From Frigidibacter oleivorans (GTDB lineage Bacteria; Pseudomonadota; Alphaproteobacteria; Rhodobacterales; Rhodobacteraceae), in contig NZ_RJRZ01000004.1 of assembly GCF_003993775.1 (NCBI RefSeq), positions 62,001 to 126,000 of the forward strand: a stretch of DNA of 64,000 nt, written 5' to 3'. Of this stretch, positions 25,864 to 36,175 are shown piece by piece. Below the pieces are notes generated by a model. The model saw only the letters and a program-made list of their open reading frames with translations. It was not told where the DNA came from and searched no databases. Position 1 is the first letter of the stretch. Every line of letters starts with the position of its first letter. The translations under genes and the position numbers were made by a program.

Positions 25864-25995
25864 GGGGCACCTCCTGCGGCGGGACGGCCGGGGCGGCATC
25901 CGCCGGCTGACCGGAGGGTGGCAGAGCCGGGGGCGGAAGGCCAGACCCGGCGGACCGGCCCGGATCCGCGGCGGTCCCCGCCGCCCGGCGTCGGG

Positions 25996-27252
25996 TCAGC
26001 CCCGCCCGCCCGCCTGCGGTCCGTGCTCCTGCGCGGCACCCAGTGCCGCCTCCACCGCCAGCGGCGAGGCGGTGGGCGACAGCGCCGCGAAGGCGCCGGT
26101 CTGGTCGGAGGCCAGCGGCGGCCGCCGCGTCATCCGGTAGCCGGCATAGATCGCCAGCAGCGCCATCAGCGCGGTGATGTAGAGGAAGAACCCGGGCGGC
26201 CCCAGCCGGGACATCATCCAGCCGGTAACCAGCGGGCCGCCGATGGCGCCCAGCCCGTTGATGAACAGCAGCCCCGCCGAGGCGGCGGCCATGTCGGAAT
26301 TGTCGAGGAAGTCGTTGGTATAGGCCACCAGCAGCGAATAGAGCGGGTTGGCGATGCCGCCGGCCACCATCGCCACCGCCAGGAGCAGCCAGAACGGCGT
26401 CGGCACCAGCACCGGCACCAGCGTCGCCGCCCCGCCGATGGCGGCGCAGATCAGGATCAGCTGGCGGCGGTCCATCCGGTCCGACACCCAGCCGATGGGA
26501 TACTGGAACACCAGCCCGCCCAGATAGATCGCCGCCACGAACATCGAGATCTGCGCCACGTTCAGCCCCGCCGTCGTGCCGAAGACCGAGGCCATGCCCC
26601 AGAGCGCGGCGAAGATGCCGCCGACGAGGAACATCCCGACGCAGCCGAGCGGCGAGGCGGTATAGAGCGCGCGGAAGCTCAGCGGTTTGGTCGAATCGAA
26701 GGCCGGCGCCTGCCCCGCGCTCAGCAGGATCGGCGTGAAGGCGATCGAGACCAGCACCGAGGGCAGGATGAACAGCAGATAGCCCGAGGGGTCGCCCACG
26801 TTCAGCAGGGCCTGCGCGGCGATGATCCCGATCATCTGCACGATCATGTAGGCCGACAGCGCCTGCCCGCGCGTCTCGTTGGTGGCCGAGTTGTTCAGCC
26901 AGCTTTCGGCGGTGATGTAGACGCCCGAGAAGGAAAAGCCGATGACGACCCGCATCAGCGTCCAGGCGATCCAGTTGGGCGCCACCGCATACAGCACCAG
27001 AACCGCCGAGATCAGCGAACCGAGCGCCGCGAAGACCCGGACATGGCCGACGCGGCGGATCAGTTCCGGCGTCATCCGGCTGCCGAAGAGGAAGCCCACG
27101 AAATAGGCCGACATCACCACGGACATCTGCTGGGTGGAAAAACCCTCGATCCCGCCGCGAATCCCCAGCAGCGACCCCTGCATGCCGTTGCCGAGCAGCA
27201 GCAGGCTGACCCCGAGCAGCAATGCCCACGAATTGCGCAGCACGTTGATCAT
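25996..27252 (-). CDS. Major facilitator superfamily transporter (YcaD-like)
   Basis: A 418-residue MFS permease with about 12 hydrophobic helices. Motif A-like segments occur after helix 2 (FGSRMTPELIRRVGHVRVFA) and in the second half (IGWVSDRMDRRQLIL). ITAESWLNNSATNETRGQALSAYM resembles the YcaD subgroup. The C-terminal 40 residues are Ala/Gly/Pro-rich and cytoplasmic. No adjacent metabolic genes point to a substrate. The frame is followed by the DUF924 gene. Confidence 0.87.
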   Translation of the reverse strand: MINVLRNSWALLLGVSLLLLGNGMQGSLLGIRGGIEGFSTQQMSVVMSAYFVGFLFGSRMTPELIRRVGHVRVFAALGSLISAVLVLYAVAPNWIAWTLMRVVIGFSFSGVYITAESWLNNSATNETRGQALSAYMIVQMIGIIAAQALLNVGDPSGYLLFILPSVLVSIAFTPILLSAGQAPAFDSTKPLSFRALYTASPLGCVGMFLVGGIFAALWGMASVFGTTAGLNVAQISMFVAAIYLGGLVFQYPIGWVSDRMDRRQLILICAAIGGAATLVPVLVPTPFWLLLAVAMVAGGIANPLYSLLVAYTNDFLDNSDMAAASAGLLFINGLGAIGGPLVTGWMMSRLGPPGFFLYITALMALLAIYAGYRMTRRPPLASDQTGAFAALSPTASPLAVEAALGAAQEHGPQAGGRG

Positions 27253-27358
27253 GGTCCGCCTCCGATCCGCGCCCTCCGCCTACGCGAGGGCGCGCGGGAT
27301 GGCAAACCCGCAAGCGACCTTCCGGCGCGATTTCCGGGCATTCTTCCCATACGTCACC

Positions 27359-28435
27359 TCACCCGCGTGGGGGCGGCACCAGCAGCGAGGCGTCGCCATA
27401 GGAAAAGAAGCGATAGCCCCGCGCCACCGCATGGGCATAGATCGCCCGCACCCGCTCTGCCCCCATCAGCGCGGAGACCAGCATCAGCAGCGTCGATTTC
27501 GGCAGGTGGAAGTTGGTCATCAGCGCGTCGGTGACGCGGAAGCGGTAGCCGGGATAGATGAAGATGTCGGTGGTCCCGCGCCATTCGGTCATCCGGCCCC
27601 CGGGGCCGGCCGCGCTTTCGATCAGGCGCAGCGCGGTGGTGCCGACCGGAATCACCCGCCCGCCCGCCGCCCGCGTGGCGTTGATCTGGTCGGCCGCCGC
27701 CGCCGTCACCTCGCCCCATTCGGCATGCATCCGGTGCGTCGTCACATCCTCGACCTTCACCGGCAGGAACGTGCCCGCGCCCACATGCAGCGTCACCTCG
27801 GTGAACTCCACCCCGCGCGCCCGCAGCGCCGACAAGAGCGCGTCGTCGAAATGCAGGCTGGCGGTGGGGGCCGCCACCGCGCCGGCATGGCGGGCGAAGA
27901 CGGGCTGGTAATCCTCGTCATCCTGCGCGTCGGGCGCGCGCAGCGCGGCGATATAGGGCGGCAGCGGCATCTGGCCGGCCTCGGCCAGCGCCGCGTCGAA
28001 ATCCCCGCCCGTCAGGTTGAAGGCCAGGTCGAGCCGAGCTTCGCCGATCGCGGTCACCTCGGCGGACAACCGGTCGGAAAAGCGGATCGTCTCGCCCGGC
28101 CGCAGCTTGCGCAGCGGTTTCGCCAGCGCCGACCAGCCGCCATCGGGCAGCGGTTCCAGAAGCGTCACCTCGACCTTCGCCACCGCCGGCCCCTGCCCCG
28201 TCGCGCGCGTCCGCGTGCCGGTCAGCCGCGCCGGGATCACCCGGGTGTTGTTCAGCACCAGCCGGTCGCCGGGCCGCAGGATCGCCGGCAGGTCGGCCAC
28301 GATCCGGTCGGCGATGCCATCGCCCTCGGCCAGCAGCAGCCGGGCCGAGGAGCGGGGCCTGGCGGGGCGCGTGGCGATCAGCGCCTCGGGCAGGTCGAAG
28401 TCGAAGTCGGACAGTTTCAAGGGCGATCCCGTCAT
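27359..28435 (-). CDS. queA: S-adenosylmethionine:tRNA ribosyltransferase-isomerase
   Basis: A 358-residue enzyme that transfers and rearranges the ribosyl group of SAM onto preQ1 at tRNA position 34 to give epoxyqueuosine. Family segments are [20 protein letters not shown] near the N-terminus, [33 protein letters not shown], and the C-terminal [18 protein letters not shown]. Length is normal for QueA. Its start overlaps the stop of the upstream AsmA-like gene by 4 nt. No preQ1 riboswitch or other que genes are nearby. Confidence 0.95.
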   Translation of the reverse strand: MTGSPLKLSDFDFDLPEALIATRPARPRSSARLLLAEGDGIADRIVADLPAILRPGDRLVLNNTRVIPARLTGTRTRATGQGPAVAKVEVTLLEPLPDGGWSALAKPLRKLRPGETIRFSDRLSAEVTAIGEARLDLAFNLTGGDFDAALAEAGQMPLPPYIAALRAPDAQDDEDYQPVFARHAGAVAAPTASLHFDDALLSALRARGVEFTEVTLHVGAGTFLPVKVEDVTTHRMHAEWGEVTAAAADQINATRAAGGRVIPVGTTALRLIESAAGPGGRMTEWRGTTDIFIYPGYRFRVTDALMTNFHLPKSTLLMLVSALMGAERVRAIYAHAVARGYRFFSYGDASLLVPPPRG

Positions 28436-31400
28436 TGCCGGATCTCGGGCGGCGGCGCGCGAAAGATCTCGCGGAACATGCCCGGCGTCAGGATCGACAA
28501 CGGGTTGACCGAGACCTGCGGCACGTCGGAGGTGCCCGAGATCGTGTAGTTGAAGCCGAAGAGCCCCTCGCCCCGGCGCGAGACGAGTTGCCCGAGCGCA
28601 TTGACCAGATAGACCGGCGAGACCACGCCGCGCAATTCCAGCCGTTTCGAGGCGAAGCCGTAGACGCCCTGCATCGACACCCCCAGCGAGGCCCCCATCG
28701 CCGCCGCCTGCGAGATCTCGACCCGGTCGGGGGTCAGGCGGAACCGGCCGTCCACGGTGTTGAAGAGGATGCCCTCGCCGCCCAGCTGTTCCAGCAGCCC
28801 GACGACGCTGACCGCCGACAGCAGCGCCGCCAGCACCGGCGCCTCGCGCACCCGCAGGTTCTGGGCGCGGAAGGTGCCGTCATATTCGCCCTTGGCCTGC
28901 CCGCGCGGGGTCAGCACCACGTCCAGATCGCCGTCCCCGGCGCGGCTGAAGATGCCCGCCGCGCGCAGCACCCGTCCCGCATTGTCGGATCGCAGCCGCA
29001 CCGCGCTGCGCCCGCCCGCGCCCCGCGCCGGGGCGACCTCGCCGCGCAGCACCGCCGAGCCGTCGCCGTTGACGCTGCCGGTGAAGCTGCCGTTGAAGCC
29101 GCCCGCCGTGGTGAAATCGCCGCGCAGCCCGGTCAGGGCCAGTGTGTCGGACACCGCCAGCCGGTCCAGCACCACGCTGATCGGCACCGCCTCGCCGCCG
29201 CTGCCGCCGCCCCCGCCGCTGCCGAAATCGGCGCGGCGCAGGTCGGCCCGCCCGCCGGTGACCGCCACGGCCGGGTTGCGGCCCGCCCCACGGCCGCGCA
29301 GTTCCACGCCGCCGTCGAACCAGCCCCCGACCGCGGCGCGCGGCAGGCGTACCGCCTGCAGCGTGCCCTCGGGCGTCAGCGTCACGTTGCCCTCGGCCGT
29401 CAGCCCCGCCGCCTCGACCCGCAACCGGTCCACCCGGGGCGGGCTGCCGAGGCTCGCCTCGACCTCCAGCAGGCCGCCGGCGCCCTGCCCCTTGGACCAG
29501 CCGATCTCGGGGATGGACAGGCCCACGCCGCGCAGGTCGGACCGCAGCGACAGCGCGGGCGGGTCGTCGGGGGTCAGGTCGATCGCGATGTCGCCCCAGC
29601 CGCTGCCCGACACGCTGCCCGGCGGCAGCGCGATGCGAAAGGCGTCGAGCGCGCGCTGCGACAGCTCGACCTGACCCGTCACCCGCGACCGTCCCTGCGC
29701 CTCGGGACCGAAGCCCTGCGTCCATTCCGCCACGACCGGCACGCCCGACACCGTGGCGGGGCCCGAGATCGCCAGCCCTTCGTTCGTCGCCCGCAGGTCC
29801 AGCGCATCGGCCCGGATCTCGTGCCCCGGCACGACCCGGTCCGACTGCACCCCGGTCAGCCGGGCGGTGACGTCATAGGACACGTCCTCGGGGCGGATTG
29901 GGGGGGCGAGCGTCATCTTCAGCCGGGCCACCGCGCGGGCCTCGCCCTGGGCGATGTCGGTGGCCTTGCCCGCCCGCCGCATCAGCTCGAACGGCGGCTG
30001 GTCCAGCAACGACAGCGCGGCGGGTATCGACGAGCGGGTGCGCAGGGTGAATTCCAGCGGCGCGGGTTTCTGCGTGATGTCGGGTACGGTCATCACCGAT
30101 CCCGCCATGTCGATCCGGCCGCCATCGGGGGCGGTGACATGCCCCGCCTCGACCAGCAGCACATGGGTCCGGTCATAGATGCTGGCGCGGCCGACACCGT
30201 CCTGCACCGGGGGCAATGTCTTCAGGATCCGCACCTCGGCGCCGCGGAAGGCGTAGGACAGCGACAGCTTCGGCTCCTGCCCCGGTTCCAGCCGCACCGC
30301 CGCGCGCATGTCGTGCAATTCGCCGGTGGTGACATTCTCGGCGATCCATTCCCGCGTGCCGGGCACCAGCCCCACCGGCCACAGCGCGATCATCCGGTCA
30401 TGGGCGATCCGGTCCATCGTCACGTCCAGCGCCATCTGCCAGCCCTCGGGCCGCGCGGTGGCGCCGCCTTCGGCCGACAGGCGCCGCCCGTCGGGATCGA
30501 CCAGCACGAACTGCCCCACGGTCAGCCGGAACGGGTCGAAATCGAGCTTCAGGTCCACCGCGCCCTGCCGGAACTCTGCCGGGCGCTCGAACAGGCCCAG
30601 CGGATCGGCCCGCAGCTCGCCCACCGCCACCTGCGCCACAAGACCGGTGGGCAGGCCCGCCTCCGTCCCCCGCAGCCAGGCGGTGCCGCTACCGGCCATG
30701 CGCAGCGCCGGGCCCTCGATCCGGAAGGCCGGGAAGTCGAGCCGTTCGGAGGCCGGATCATAGGCGAAATCCAGCGTCGCCCCGTCGAAGGACACCGGGC
30801 GCACGCCTTCCAGCGGCTTCACCGCGCCGCGCCCGATCGTCAGTTCGCCGTCGAGCCGCGCGACGCGCCCCCCGGCATCCACGCCGCTGGCGAATTCGCC
30901 CGAGATCGGTGCCTCCAGCACCGACAGCCAGGCCAGCGCCGGGGCCTGCACCGCCAGATCCTCGGCCCGGACGCCGCTGACCCGCGCCTCGACCCGCGCC
31001 TCGGGGCTGGCCTTGTCGCTCGACACCGTCAGTTCCGCCGAGGCCGGCGCTCCGCCCTCGCCCGCCAGCTCGAACCCCAGCACGGCGTTCAGCGCGGTCC
31101 GGTCCTGCCGGAAGCTCAGGCTGCCGTTCGACACCGTCCAGCGGCGGCCCGCCCGCTGGTCGTCGAAGATGATGCCAAGCGCGTCGACGTCGATCCGGGC
31201 GATGCCCGCCAGCGTCGGCTGGGCAAAGACCGCCTCGACCATGTCCAGCAGCTCGGGCAGCGAGCCGATCCGCCGCCCGCCCCGCGCATCCTGCAGAAAG
31301 ATCAGGTCCAGCGCCCCGTCCGGCCCCCGCCGCACCGTCGCCTGCGCGCCCGAGATGCGCAGCGACAGGGGCTGCAGCCGCCCGCGCAGCAGGGCCGGCC

Positions 31401-31830
31401 CGTCGAGGCTGGCGCGCAGTTCCGGCAACAGCGCCACCGGCGCGCCGCTGCGGCCATAGACCTCGACCCCGCGCAGGCGGATGCGCGGCACATAGTCGTC
31501 GTCCACCAGCACCTCGATCCCGCCGATCCGCAGGCTGCCATCGGCCGGAACGCCGGAGCCGGACCCGGACCCCGTGCCGGGCTGCGCGAGGCTCGCGTTC
31601 AGCCGCGACTCGACCATCTCGACCAGCCGGGCCGGGACGGCGATGGGCCGCCCGGTCAGGGCCAGCGCGCCGAAGACGCTGCCGGCGGCGACCAGGATCA
31701 GGCTCAGCACCAGCGCCAGGCCCAGCCGGCCGCGCCGCCGGGGGGCGCGCCCTGCGGAGGCGGCAGCGGCAGGCGCGGCCGTCGCCGCCGCCTGCGGTTC
31801 CGCCTGCGCGCGCCCGGCCCTGTCCCCCAT
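28432..31830 (-). CDS. Large AsmA/YhdP-like envelope protein (DUF3971 type)
   Basis: A 1132-residue protein with one N-terminal transmembrane helix (about 40-60, [19 protein letters not shown]) followed by a very long periplasmic region rich in beta-strand repeats. The pattern ([40 protein letters not shown], a C-terminal [19 protein letters not shown] and [11 protein letters not shown]) fits YhdP/AsmA proteins. These are thought to bridge the periplasm and move phospholipid to the outer membrane. The ATG at 31830 has GGGAG upstream; the frame is open to 31968 but that part is not family-like. It overlaps queA. Confidence 0.82.
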   Translation of the reverse strand: MGDRAGRAQAEPQAAATAAPAAAASAGRAPRRRGRLGLALVLSLILVAAGSVFGALALTGRPIAVPARLVEMVESRLNASLAQPGTGSGSGSGVPADGSLRIGGIEVLVDDDYVPRIRLRGVEVYGRSGAPVALLPELRASLDGPALLRGRLQPLSLRISGAQATVRRGPDGALDLIFLQDARGGRRIGSLPELLDMVEAVFAQPTLAGIARIDVDALGIIFDDQRAGRRWTVSNGSLSFRQDRTALNAVLGFELAGEGGAPASAELTVSSDKASPEARVEARVSGVRAEDLAVQAPALAWLSVLEAPISGEFASGVDAGGRVARLDGELTIGRGAVKPLEGVRPVSFDGATLDFAYDPASERLDFPAFRIEGPALRMAGSGTAWLRGTEAGLPTGLVAQVAVGELRADPLGLFERPAEFRQGAVDLKLDFDPFRLTVGQFVLVDPDGRRLSAEGGATARPEGWQMALDVTMDRIAHDRMIALWPVGLVPGTREWIAENVTTGELHDMRAAVRLEPGQEPKLSLSYAFRGAEVRILKTLPPVQDGVGRASIYDRTHVLLVEAGHVTAPDGGRIDMAGSVMTVPDITQKPAPLEFTLRTRSSIPAALSLLDQPPFELMRRAGKATDIAQGEARAVARLKMTLAPPIRPEDVSYDVTARLTGVQSDRVVPGHEIRADALDLRATNEGLAISGPATVSGVPVVAEWTQGFGPEAQGRSRVTGQVELSQRALDAFRIALPPGSVSGSGWGDIAIDLTPDDPPALSLRSDLRGVGLSIPEIGWSKGQGAGGLLEVEASLGSPPRVDRLRVEAAGLTAEGNVTLTPEGTLQAVRLPRAAVGGWFDGGVELRGRGAGRNPAVAVTGGRADLRRADFGSGGGGGSGGEAVPISVVLDRLAVSDTLALTGLRGDFTTAGGFNGSFTGSVNGDGSAVLRGEVAPARGAGGRSAVRLRSDNAGRVLRAAGIFSRAGDGDLDVVLTPRGQAKGEYDGTFRAQNLRVREAPVLAALLSAVSVVGLLEQLGGEGILFNTVDGRFRLTPDRVEISQAAAMGASLGVSMQGVYGFASKRLELRGVVSPVYLVNALGQLVSRRGEGLFGFNYTISGTSDVPQVSVNPLSILTPGMFREIFRAPPPEIRQ

Positions 31831-31982
31831 CCGTGGCGCGTCTCCCTGCGGCACCTGCCCTCCATCCTCATGCGCGGGGATGCCGCGCCGGTCGCGCCAC
31901 TCCGGCCGATCCGCCCCCTTTATCTTCGGCCCGCCTGCATTAAAACCCGAAGGGACTGCACTAGGCAAAGGATCACACCGAG

Positions 31983-32444
31983 ATGATCGAGACCGGAACC
32001 CCCGCCCCCGATTTCACCCTGCCCCGCGACGGCGGCGGCGAGGTCACGCTGTCGGCGCTGATGCCGAAGAAGGTGGTGCTCTACTTCTATCCGAAGGACG
32101 ACACGCCCGGCTGCACGACCGAGGCGCTGGACTTCACCCGGCTGCGCGACGATTTCGACGCGGCGGGCGCCGTGGTCGTCGGCATCTCCAAGGACAGCGT
32201 CGCCGCGCATGACAAGTTCTGCGCCAAGCACGGCCTGGGCGTGATCCTCGCCTCGGACGAGGGCAGCACGGTCTGCGAGACCTATGGCGTCTGGGGCGAG
32301 AAGTCGATGTACGGCAAGACCTTCATGGGCATCACCCGCGCGACCGTGCTGATCGACGGCGCGGGGCGGGTGGCGCGGGTCTGGCCAAAGGTAAAGGTCG
32401 ACGGCCACGCGACCGAGGTGCTGGACGCGGTGCGCGGGCTGTGA
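31983..32444 (+). CDS. bcp: Thiol peroxidase of the PrxQ/Bcp type
   Basis: A 153-residue peroxiredoxin that reduces peroxides with thioredoxin. The peroxidatic Cys is Cys44 in KDDTPGCTTEALDF. The usual E. coli resolving position five residues on is Leu here, while Cys80 (HDKFCAKHG) lies 36 residues away, the spacing of PrxQ enzymes that place the resolving Cys in helix 3. Cys98 is a third Cys. It is divergent from the AsmA-like gene and overlaps the DUF455 gene (GTGA), so the two are coupled. Confidence 0.92.
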   Translation: MIETGTPAPDFTLPRDGGGEVTLSALMPKKVVLYFYPKDDTPGCTTEALDFTRLRDDFDAAGAVVVGISKDSVAAHDKFCAKHGLGVILASDEGSTVCETYGVWGEKSMYGKTFMGITRATVLIDGAGRVARVWPKVKVDGHATEVLDAVRGL

Positions 32445-33298
32445 GCCCGCCCGCCACCCTTGCCGAGATGGCCGTCGAGGTGCTGACCACCGCCGACGGC
32501 CGCGCCAAGACCGCGCTCAGCCGCCGTCACGCCGCAGACTGGTTCGCCGCCCGGGCGGCGGGTCAGCCGATACCGGTGGGCCGCGCCGAACCGCCGCTCA
32601 GGCCCGCCCGCCCCGCCAAGCCCGACCTGCTGCCGCCGCGCGACGTGCCCCGCCGCCGCCCCGGCACCCCCGCGGGCCGGATCGCGCTGCTGCACGCGGT
32701 CGCGCATATCGAGCTGAACGCGGTGGACCTGCACTGGGACATCGTCGCCCGCTTCGGCCATGTGCCCATGCCCTTGGGATTCTACGACGACTGGGTCAAG
32801 GCCGCCGACGAGGAATCGAAGCATTTCAACCTGATGTGCGACTGCCTTGAAGCATTGGGCAGCCATTACGGCGCGCTGCCCGCGCATGCCGGCATGTGGC
32901 GCGCCGCCGAAGATACGGTGGACGACCTGCCCGGGCGGCTGGCCGTGGTGCCGATGGTGCTGGAGGCGCGGGGCCTCGACGTGACGCCGGGAATGATCGA
33001 GGTCTTCCGCAAGGCCGGCGATACGGGCGCCATCGCCGCGCTGGAGGTGATCTATGCCGAGGAGGTGGGACATGTCGCCTATGGGTCGAAATGGTTCAAC
33101 TGGCTCTGCGGCCGCGCCGGCACCGACCCGAAGGACGAGTTTCACGCGCTGGTCCGGCGCTATTTCCACGGCGCGCTGAAGCCACCCTTCAACGAGGAGA
33201 AGCGCGCCGAGGCCGGGCTGCCGCCGGATTTCTACTGGCCGCTGGCCGAGGATCTGTCCCCGCCCGCCGCGACCGGGGCGCCACATCCCCGGTCTTAA
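32441..33298 (+). CDS. Ferritin-like DUF455 protein
   Basis: A 285-residue protein of the DUF455 ferritin-like family, a four-helix bundle likely to bind two metal ions. Metal-ligand candidates are in AVAHIELNAVDLHWDIV, ADEESKHFNLMCDCLE and IYAEEVGHVAYG, matching ExxH-type helices. The start is a GTG at 32441 overlapping the bcp stop. Pairing with a peroxiredoxin suggests a role in iron or oxidative stress handling, but the family's biochemistry is unknown to me. Confidence 0.87.
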   Translation: MSPPATLAEMAVEVLTTADGRAKTALSRRHAADWFAARAAGQPIPVGRAEPPLRPARPAKPDLLPPRDVPRRRPGTPAGRIALLHAVAHIELNAVDLHWDIVARFGHVPMPLGFYDDWVKAADEESKHFNLMCDCLEALGSHYGALPAHAGMWRAAEDTVDDLPGRLAVVPMVLEARGLDVTPGMIEVFRKAGDTGAIAALEVIYAEEVGHVAYGSKWFNWLCGRAGTDPKDEFHALVRRYFHGALKPPFNEEKRAEAGLPPDFYWPLAEDLSPPAATGAPHPRS

Positions 33299-33445
33299 TG
33301 ATTTCCGCACAACTTTCGGCGGTATTTCGCCGATGCCGGCGCCTTCCCGCGCCCCGGTAACGGATGGGACGGCAAAGCCGTTGCTCAATGCCCCCGGCGG
33401 TTGCTAATCCCGTCCACGGATGGGGACAATGAAGGGGCAAGGGGC

Positions 33446-34771
33446 GTGCCGAGGCGGATTCTGAACCGAACGAACGCGGCCATCGGCCGGTACCTGCCGG
33501 AACAGCGGCTGTTTCTGAGGTCAGACACCGAAACCCGGTTCATCCGGTTGCAGCCCGTCACCCAGGCCATCGTCCTGTGCACCAGCGGCGCCGTGCTGGC
33601 CTGGACCATCGTCGCCTCGGCCATCGTGCTGATGGATTCGATCGGATCGGGCACGGTGCGCGACCAGATGACCCGCAAGCAGGCGGTCTACGAACAGCGG
33701 CTCGACACCATCGCCCGCGAACGCGACGCCCGCGCGGCCGAGGCGGCAGCGGCGCAGGAACGCTTCGCCGTGGCGCTGGCGCAGGTGTCGCGGATGCAGT
33801 CGACGCTGCTCGAATCCGAGGAGCACCGGCGCGAGCTGGAAACCGGCATCGGCGTGATCCAGGCGACGCTGAAGCGAACGATGGCCGAACGCGATGCCGC
33901 CCGGGCCGAGGCCGAGACGGCCACCGCCGCGCTGGCGGGCGAGGATGCGGAGGGCACGGTCCGCACCGGCGACCTGATGGCGACGCTCGACATGGTGTCG
34001 GACACGCTGGAACAGACCGCCGCCGAACGCGACATGATGCTGGTGGCCGCCAACCGTGCCCAGGCCGAAACCGACAACATCGCCTATGAAAAGCGCCTGA
34101 TGGAAGAGCGCAACGACCAGATCCTCGAGGCGGTGGAAGACGCGATCACCGTGTCGATGGAACCGCTGGACAAGGTCTTCCGCTCGGCCGGGCTCGACCC
34201 CGACGACCTGATCGCCGATGTGCGCCGCGGCTATTCCGGCCAGGGCGGCCCGATGATCCCGGCGCTGGTGCCCTCGGTCTCGTCGCGGTCCGATCCCACC
34301 GCCGCCGCCAGCGACGCCCGCGCCGAACGGCTGCTGGAAGGCTTCGACCGGCTGAACACCTATCGCATCGCCGCCGAAAAGGTGCCGCTGGCGATGCCGC
34401 TGAACACCGCCTTCCGCTTCACCTCGCCCTTCGGCAGCCGCTGGGGCCGGATGCACGAGGGCATCGACATGGCCGGCAAGCAGGGCTCGCCGATCTATTC
34501 GACCGCCGACGGCGTCGTGACCCATGCCGGCTGGCAAAGCGGATATGGCTATCTGGTCAAGGTCCGCCACGACTTCGGCTTCGAGACCCGCTATGGCCAC
34601 ATGTCCAAAATCCGCGTGACCGTCGGCCAAAGGGTATCGCGCGGGGACCTGTTGGGTGATATGGGAAACACCGGACGCTCCACCGGCACGCATCTTCACT
34701 ACGAGGTTCGCAGTGGCGGTACCGCGATCAATCCGATGACCTACATCAAGGCGGGAAGAGATGTTTTCTAA
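33446..34771 (+). CDS. M23 (LytM) peptidoglycan endopeptidase with coiled-coil region
   Basis: A 441-residue membrane-anchored M23 metallopeptidase. A hydrophobic helix near residues 45-70 (AIVLCTSGAVLAWTIVASAIVLM) is followed by a long coiled-coil with many Ala/Glu/Arg (ERDARAAEAAAAQERF...). The LytM domain at the C-terminus has zinc ligands in GRMHEGIDMAG and THLHYEV. The GTG at 33446 has a GGGGC-type site; a TTG at 33401 is possible. It overlaps the bactofilin gene by 11 nt. Bactofilin/M23 pairs shape the wall in other Alphaproteobacteria. Confidence 0.9.
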   Translation: MPRRILNRTNAAIGRYLPEQRLFLRSDTETRFIRLQPVTQAIVLCTSGAVLAWTIVASAIVLMDSIGSGTVRDQMTRKQAVYEQRLDTIARERDARAAEAAAAQERFAVALAQVSRMQSTLLESEEHRRELETGIGVIQATLKRTMAERDAARAEAETATAALAGEDAEGTVRTGDLMATLDMVSDTLEQTAAERDMMLVAANRAQAETDNIAYEKRLMEERNDQILEAVEDAITVSMEPLDKVFRSAGLDPDDLIADVRRGYSGQGGPMIPALVPSVSSRSDPTAAASDARAERLLEGFDRLNTYRIAAEKVPLAMPLNTAFRFTSPFGSRWGRMHEGIDMAGKQGSPIYSTADGVVTHAGWQSGYGYLVKVRHDFGFETRYGHMSKIRVTVGQRVSRGDLLGDMGNTGRSTGTHLHYEVRSGGTAINPMTYIKAGRDVF

Positions 34772-35264
34772 GAGCAGGATCAACGAGCCTGGCCCGAAGG
34801 CGCCGGGCACCGAGACCGAGAAGCCGCGCGCCCCGGAAGGCGCCATGACCCGGCCCGCAAGCGACTTCACCCCTCCGTCGATGCCGAAGGCCAAGCCCGC
34901 GGCCTCGATCCTGTCCTCGGACCTGACGATCACCGGCAATATCAAGACCACCGGCGACGTGCAGATCGAGGGCACGGTCGAGGGCGACATCCGCGCCCAT
35001 CTGCTGACCGTCGGCGAAAGCGCCACCATCCGCGGCGAGATCGTCGCCGATGACATCGTCGTCAACGGCCGCGTCGTCGGCCGGGTGCGCGGACTGAAGG
35101 TGCGCCTGACCTCGACCGCGCGGGTCGAGGGCGACATCATCCACAAGACCATCGCCATCGAAAGCGGCGCGCATTTCGAAGGCTCGGTCCAGCGGCAGGA
35201 TGACCCCCTGTCGAACGGCACCACGCCGAAGCTGGCGCCGCCGACGGCCCCCGTCGTCGAGTGA
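34761..35264 (+). CDS. Bactofilin (polymer-forming cytoskeletal protein)
   Basis: A 167-residue bactofilin. A Pro/Lys-rich disordered N-terminus (1-45) precedes the beta-helical core (about 50-145) with its repeat pattern: ILSSDLTITGNIKTTGDVQIEG, GDIRAHLLTVGESATIRGEIVA, VVNGRVVGRVRGLKVRLTSTARVEGDI. A disordered Pro-rich tail follows. Bactofilins polymerise without nucleotide and recruit wall enzymes. The ATG lies inside the M23 peptidase gene (11-nt overlap), so the two proteins are made together. A strong terminator follows 64 bp after the stop. Confidence 0.93.
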   Translation: MFSKSRINEPGPKAPGTETEKPRAPEGAMTRPASDFTPPSMPKAKPAASILSSDLTITGNIKTTGDVQIEGTVEGDIRAHLLTVGESATIRGEIVADDIVVNGRVVGRVRGLKVRLTSTARVEGDIIHKTIAIESGAHFEGSVQRQDDPLSNGTTPKLAPPTAPVVE

Positions 35265-35328
35265 CGCAGCCGGCCGCGAGTTTCGGCCGAATGATCCCGC
35301 GCCGGTCAGCACCGGCAGCACGCTTTCC

Positions 35329-35354
35329 AGGCGGCCCTGATGGGCCGCCTTTTT
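35329..35354 (+). terminator. Intrinsic terminator after bactofilin gene
   Basis: AGGCGGCCC-TGAT-GGGCCGCCT is a perfect 9-bp stem with a 4-nt loop, followed by TTTT. This is the clearest rho-independent terminator in the window and ends the peptidase-bactofilin transcript. The remaining 200 bp up to coxG hold no gene and presumably the cox promoter. Confidence 0.9.
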
Positions 35355-35556
35355 CCTTACCGGACGGCCGCGGAGTCGTCCGACCGGGCACTGCGCAATC
35401 GTCCGATAACTGCTTTGCCTTTGCAGATTTCGGGTAACATCCCAAGATAGCGACGGATCGAGTCGATCCCCTGCCAAGCCGGCCCGGCCCGCTGGGGCTG
35501 GCACCTCGCGCCGGACCAGGCCGGGGTGCGGCAGCAGGAAGAGACGAGGAAGACGC

Positions 35557-36099
35557 ATGAAACTGACAGACGAACGCATTATCGCGGCCCCTCCGGCAAC
35601 GGTCTGGACGGCGATTCTCGATCCCGAGGTCCTGAAGGCCTGCATCCCGGGCTGCGAAAGCATGACCGGCAGCCCCGAAGACGGATTCGAGGCGGTGGTG
35701 GTGCAGAAGGTGGGCCCGGTGAAGGCGAGGTTCACTGGCATCGTGACCCTGACCGACATCCTGCCCGGCGAGGCCGTGACCATCAGCGGCGATGGCAAGG
35801 GCGGCGTCGCGGGCTTTGCCAAGGGCGGCGCGCGCGTGACCCTGCGTCCCGACGAGACAGGCGAGCGCACGATGTTGGCCTATGACGTGGATGCCAATGT
35901 CGGCGGCAAGATCGCCCAGCTCGGCAGCCGGGTGATCGACAGCTTCGCCAAGAAATTTGCCGACGACTTCTTCCAGCGGTTCCAGACCGCCGTCGAGGAG
36001 CCGGCCGAGGCCGAGGACATGCCCGCCGCTGTCGCTGTGGGAGAGACCGAACCCGCCGCGCGTAGGACCGGCTGGCTGAAGCGCCTGACGGGAGGCTGA
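35557..36099 (+). CDS. coxG: CoxG-type SRPBCC protein (carbon monoxide dehydrogenase subunit G family)
   Basis: A 180-residue START-like (SRPBCC) protein of the CoxG family, which recruits or matures membrane-associated molybdenum hydroxylases. The N-terminus MKLTDERIIAAPPATVWTAILDPEVLKACIPGC is diagnostic. The fold runs to about residue 145 and is followed by a Glu/Ala-rich linker and a basic tail (RRTGWLKRL). A GACGAGGAAGACGC site precedes the ATG. It heads the coxG-S-L-M run. CoxG in Oligotropha is anchored to the membrane by its C-terminus; here the tail is short and basic. Confidence 0.88.
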   Translation: MKLTDERIIAAPPATVWTAILDPEVLKACIPGCESMTGSPEDGFEAVVVQKVGPVKARFTGIVTLTDILPGEAVTISGDGKGGVAGFAKGGARVTLRPDETGERTMLAYDVDANVGGKIAQLGSRVIDSFAKKFADDFFQRFQTAVEEPAEAEDMPAAVAVGETEPAARRTGWLKRLTGG

Positions 36100-36175
36100 C
36101 GGGGGCTGACGGCGCGGCCCGAGGCGGGCAATTGAACAACATGTCACCCAGGTGTCCTTTTCAGGGAGGAAGGAA

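Noticed and set aside
25426-27534. 702-codon plus-strand frame across the DUF924 and MFS genes
   Set aside because: It spans two genes of the opposite strand and is a His/Arg/Gln-rich shadow.
28435-31986. Very long open frame (about 1180 codons) on the plus strand opposite the AsmA-like gene
   Set aside because: High GC leaves the antisense frame open. Its translation is Arg/His/Gln-rich without domains, while the minus strand has a clear AsmA-type protein.
31983-32444. Bcp as a defective peroxiredoxin because the resolving Cys is lost
   Set aside because: Cys80 is at the spacing used by PrxQ proteins with a helix-3 resolving Cys, so it is probably active.
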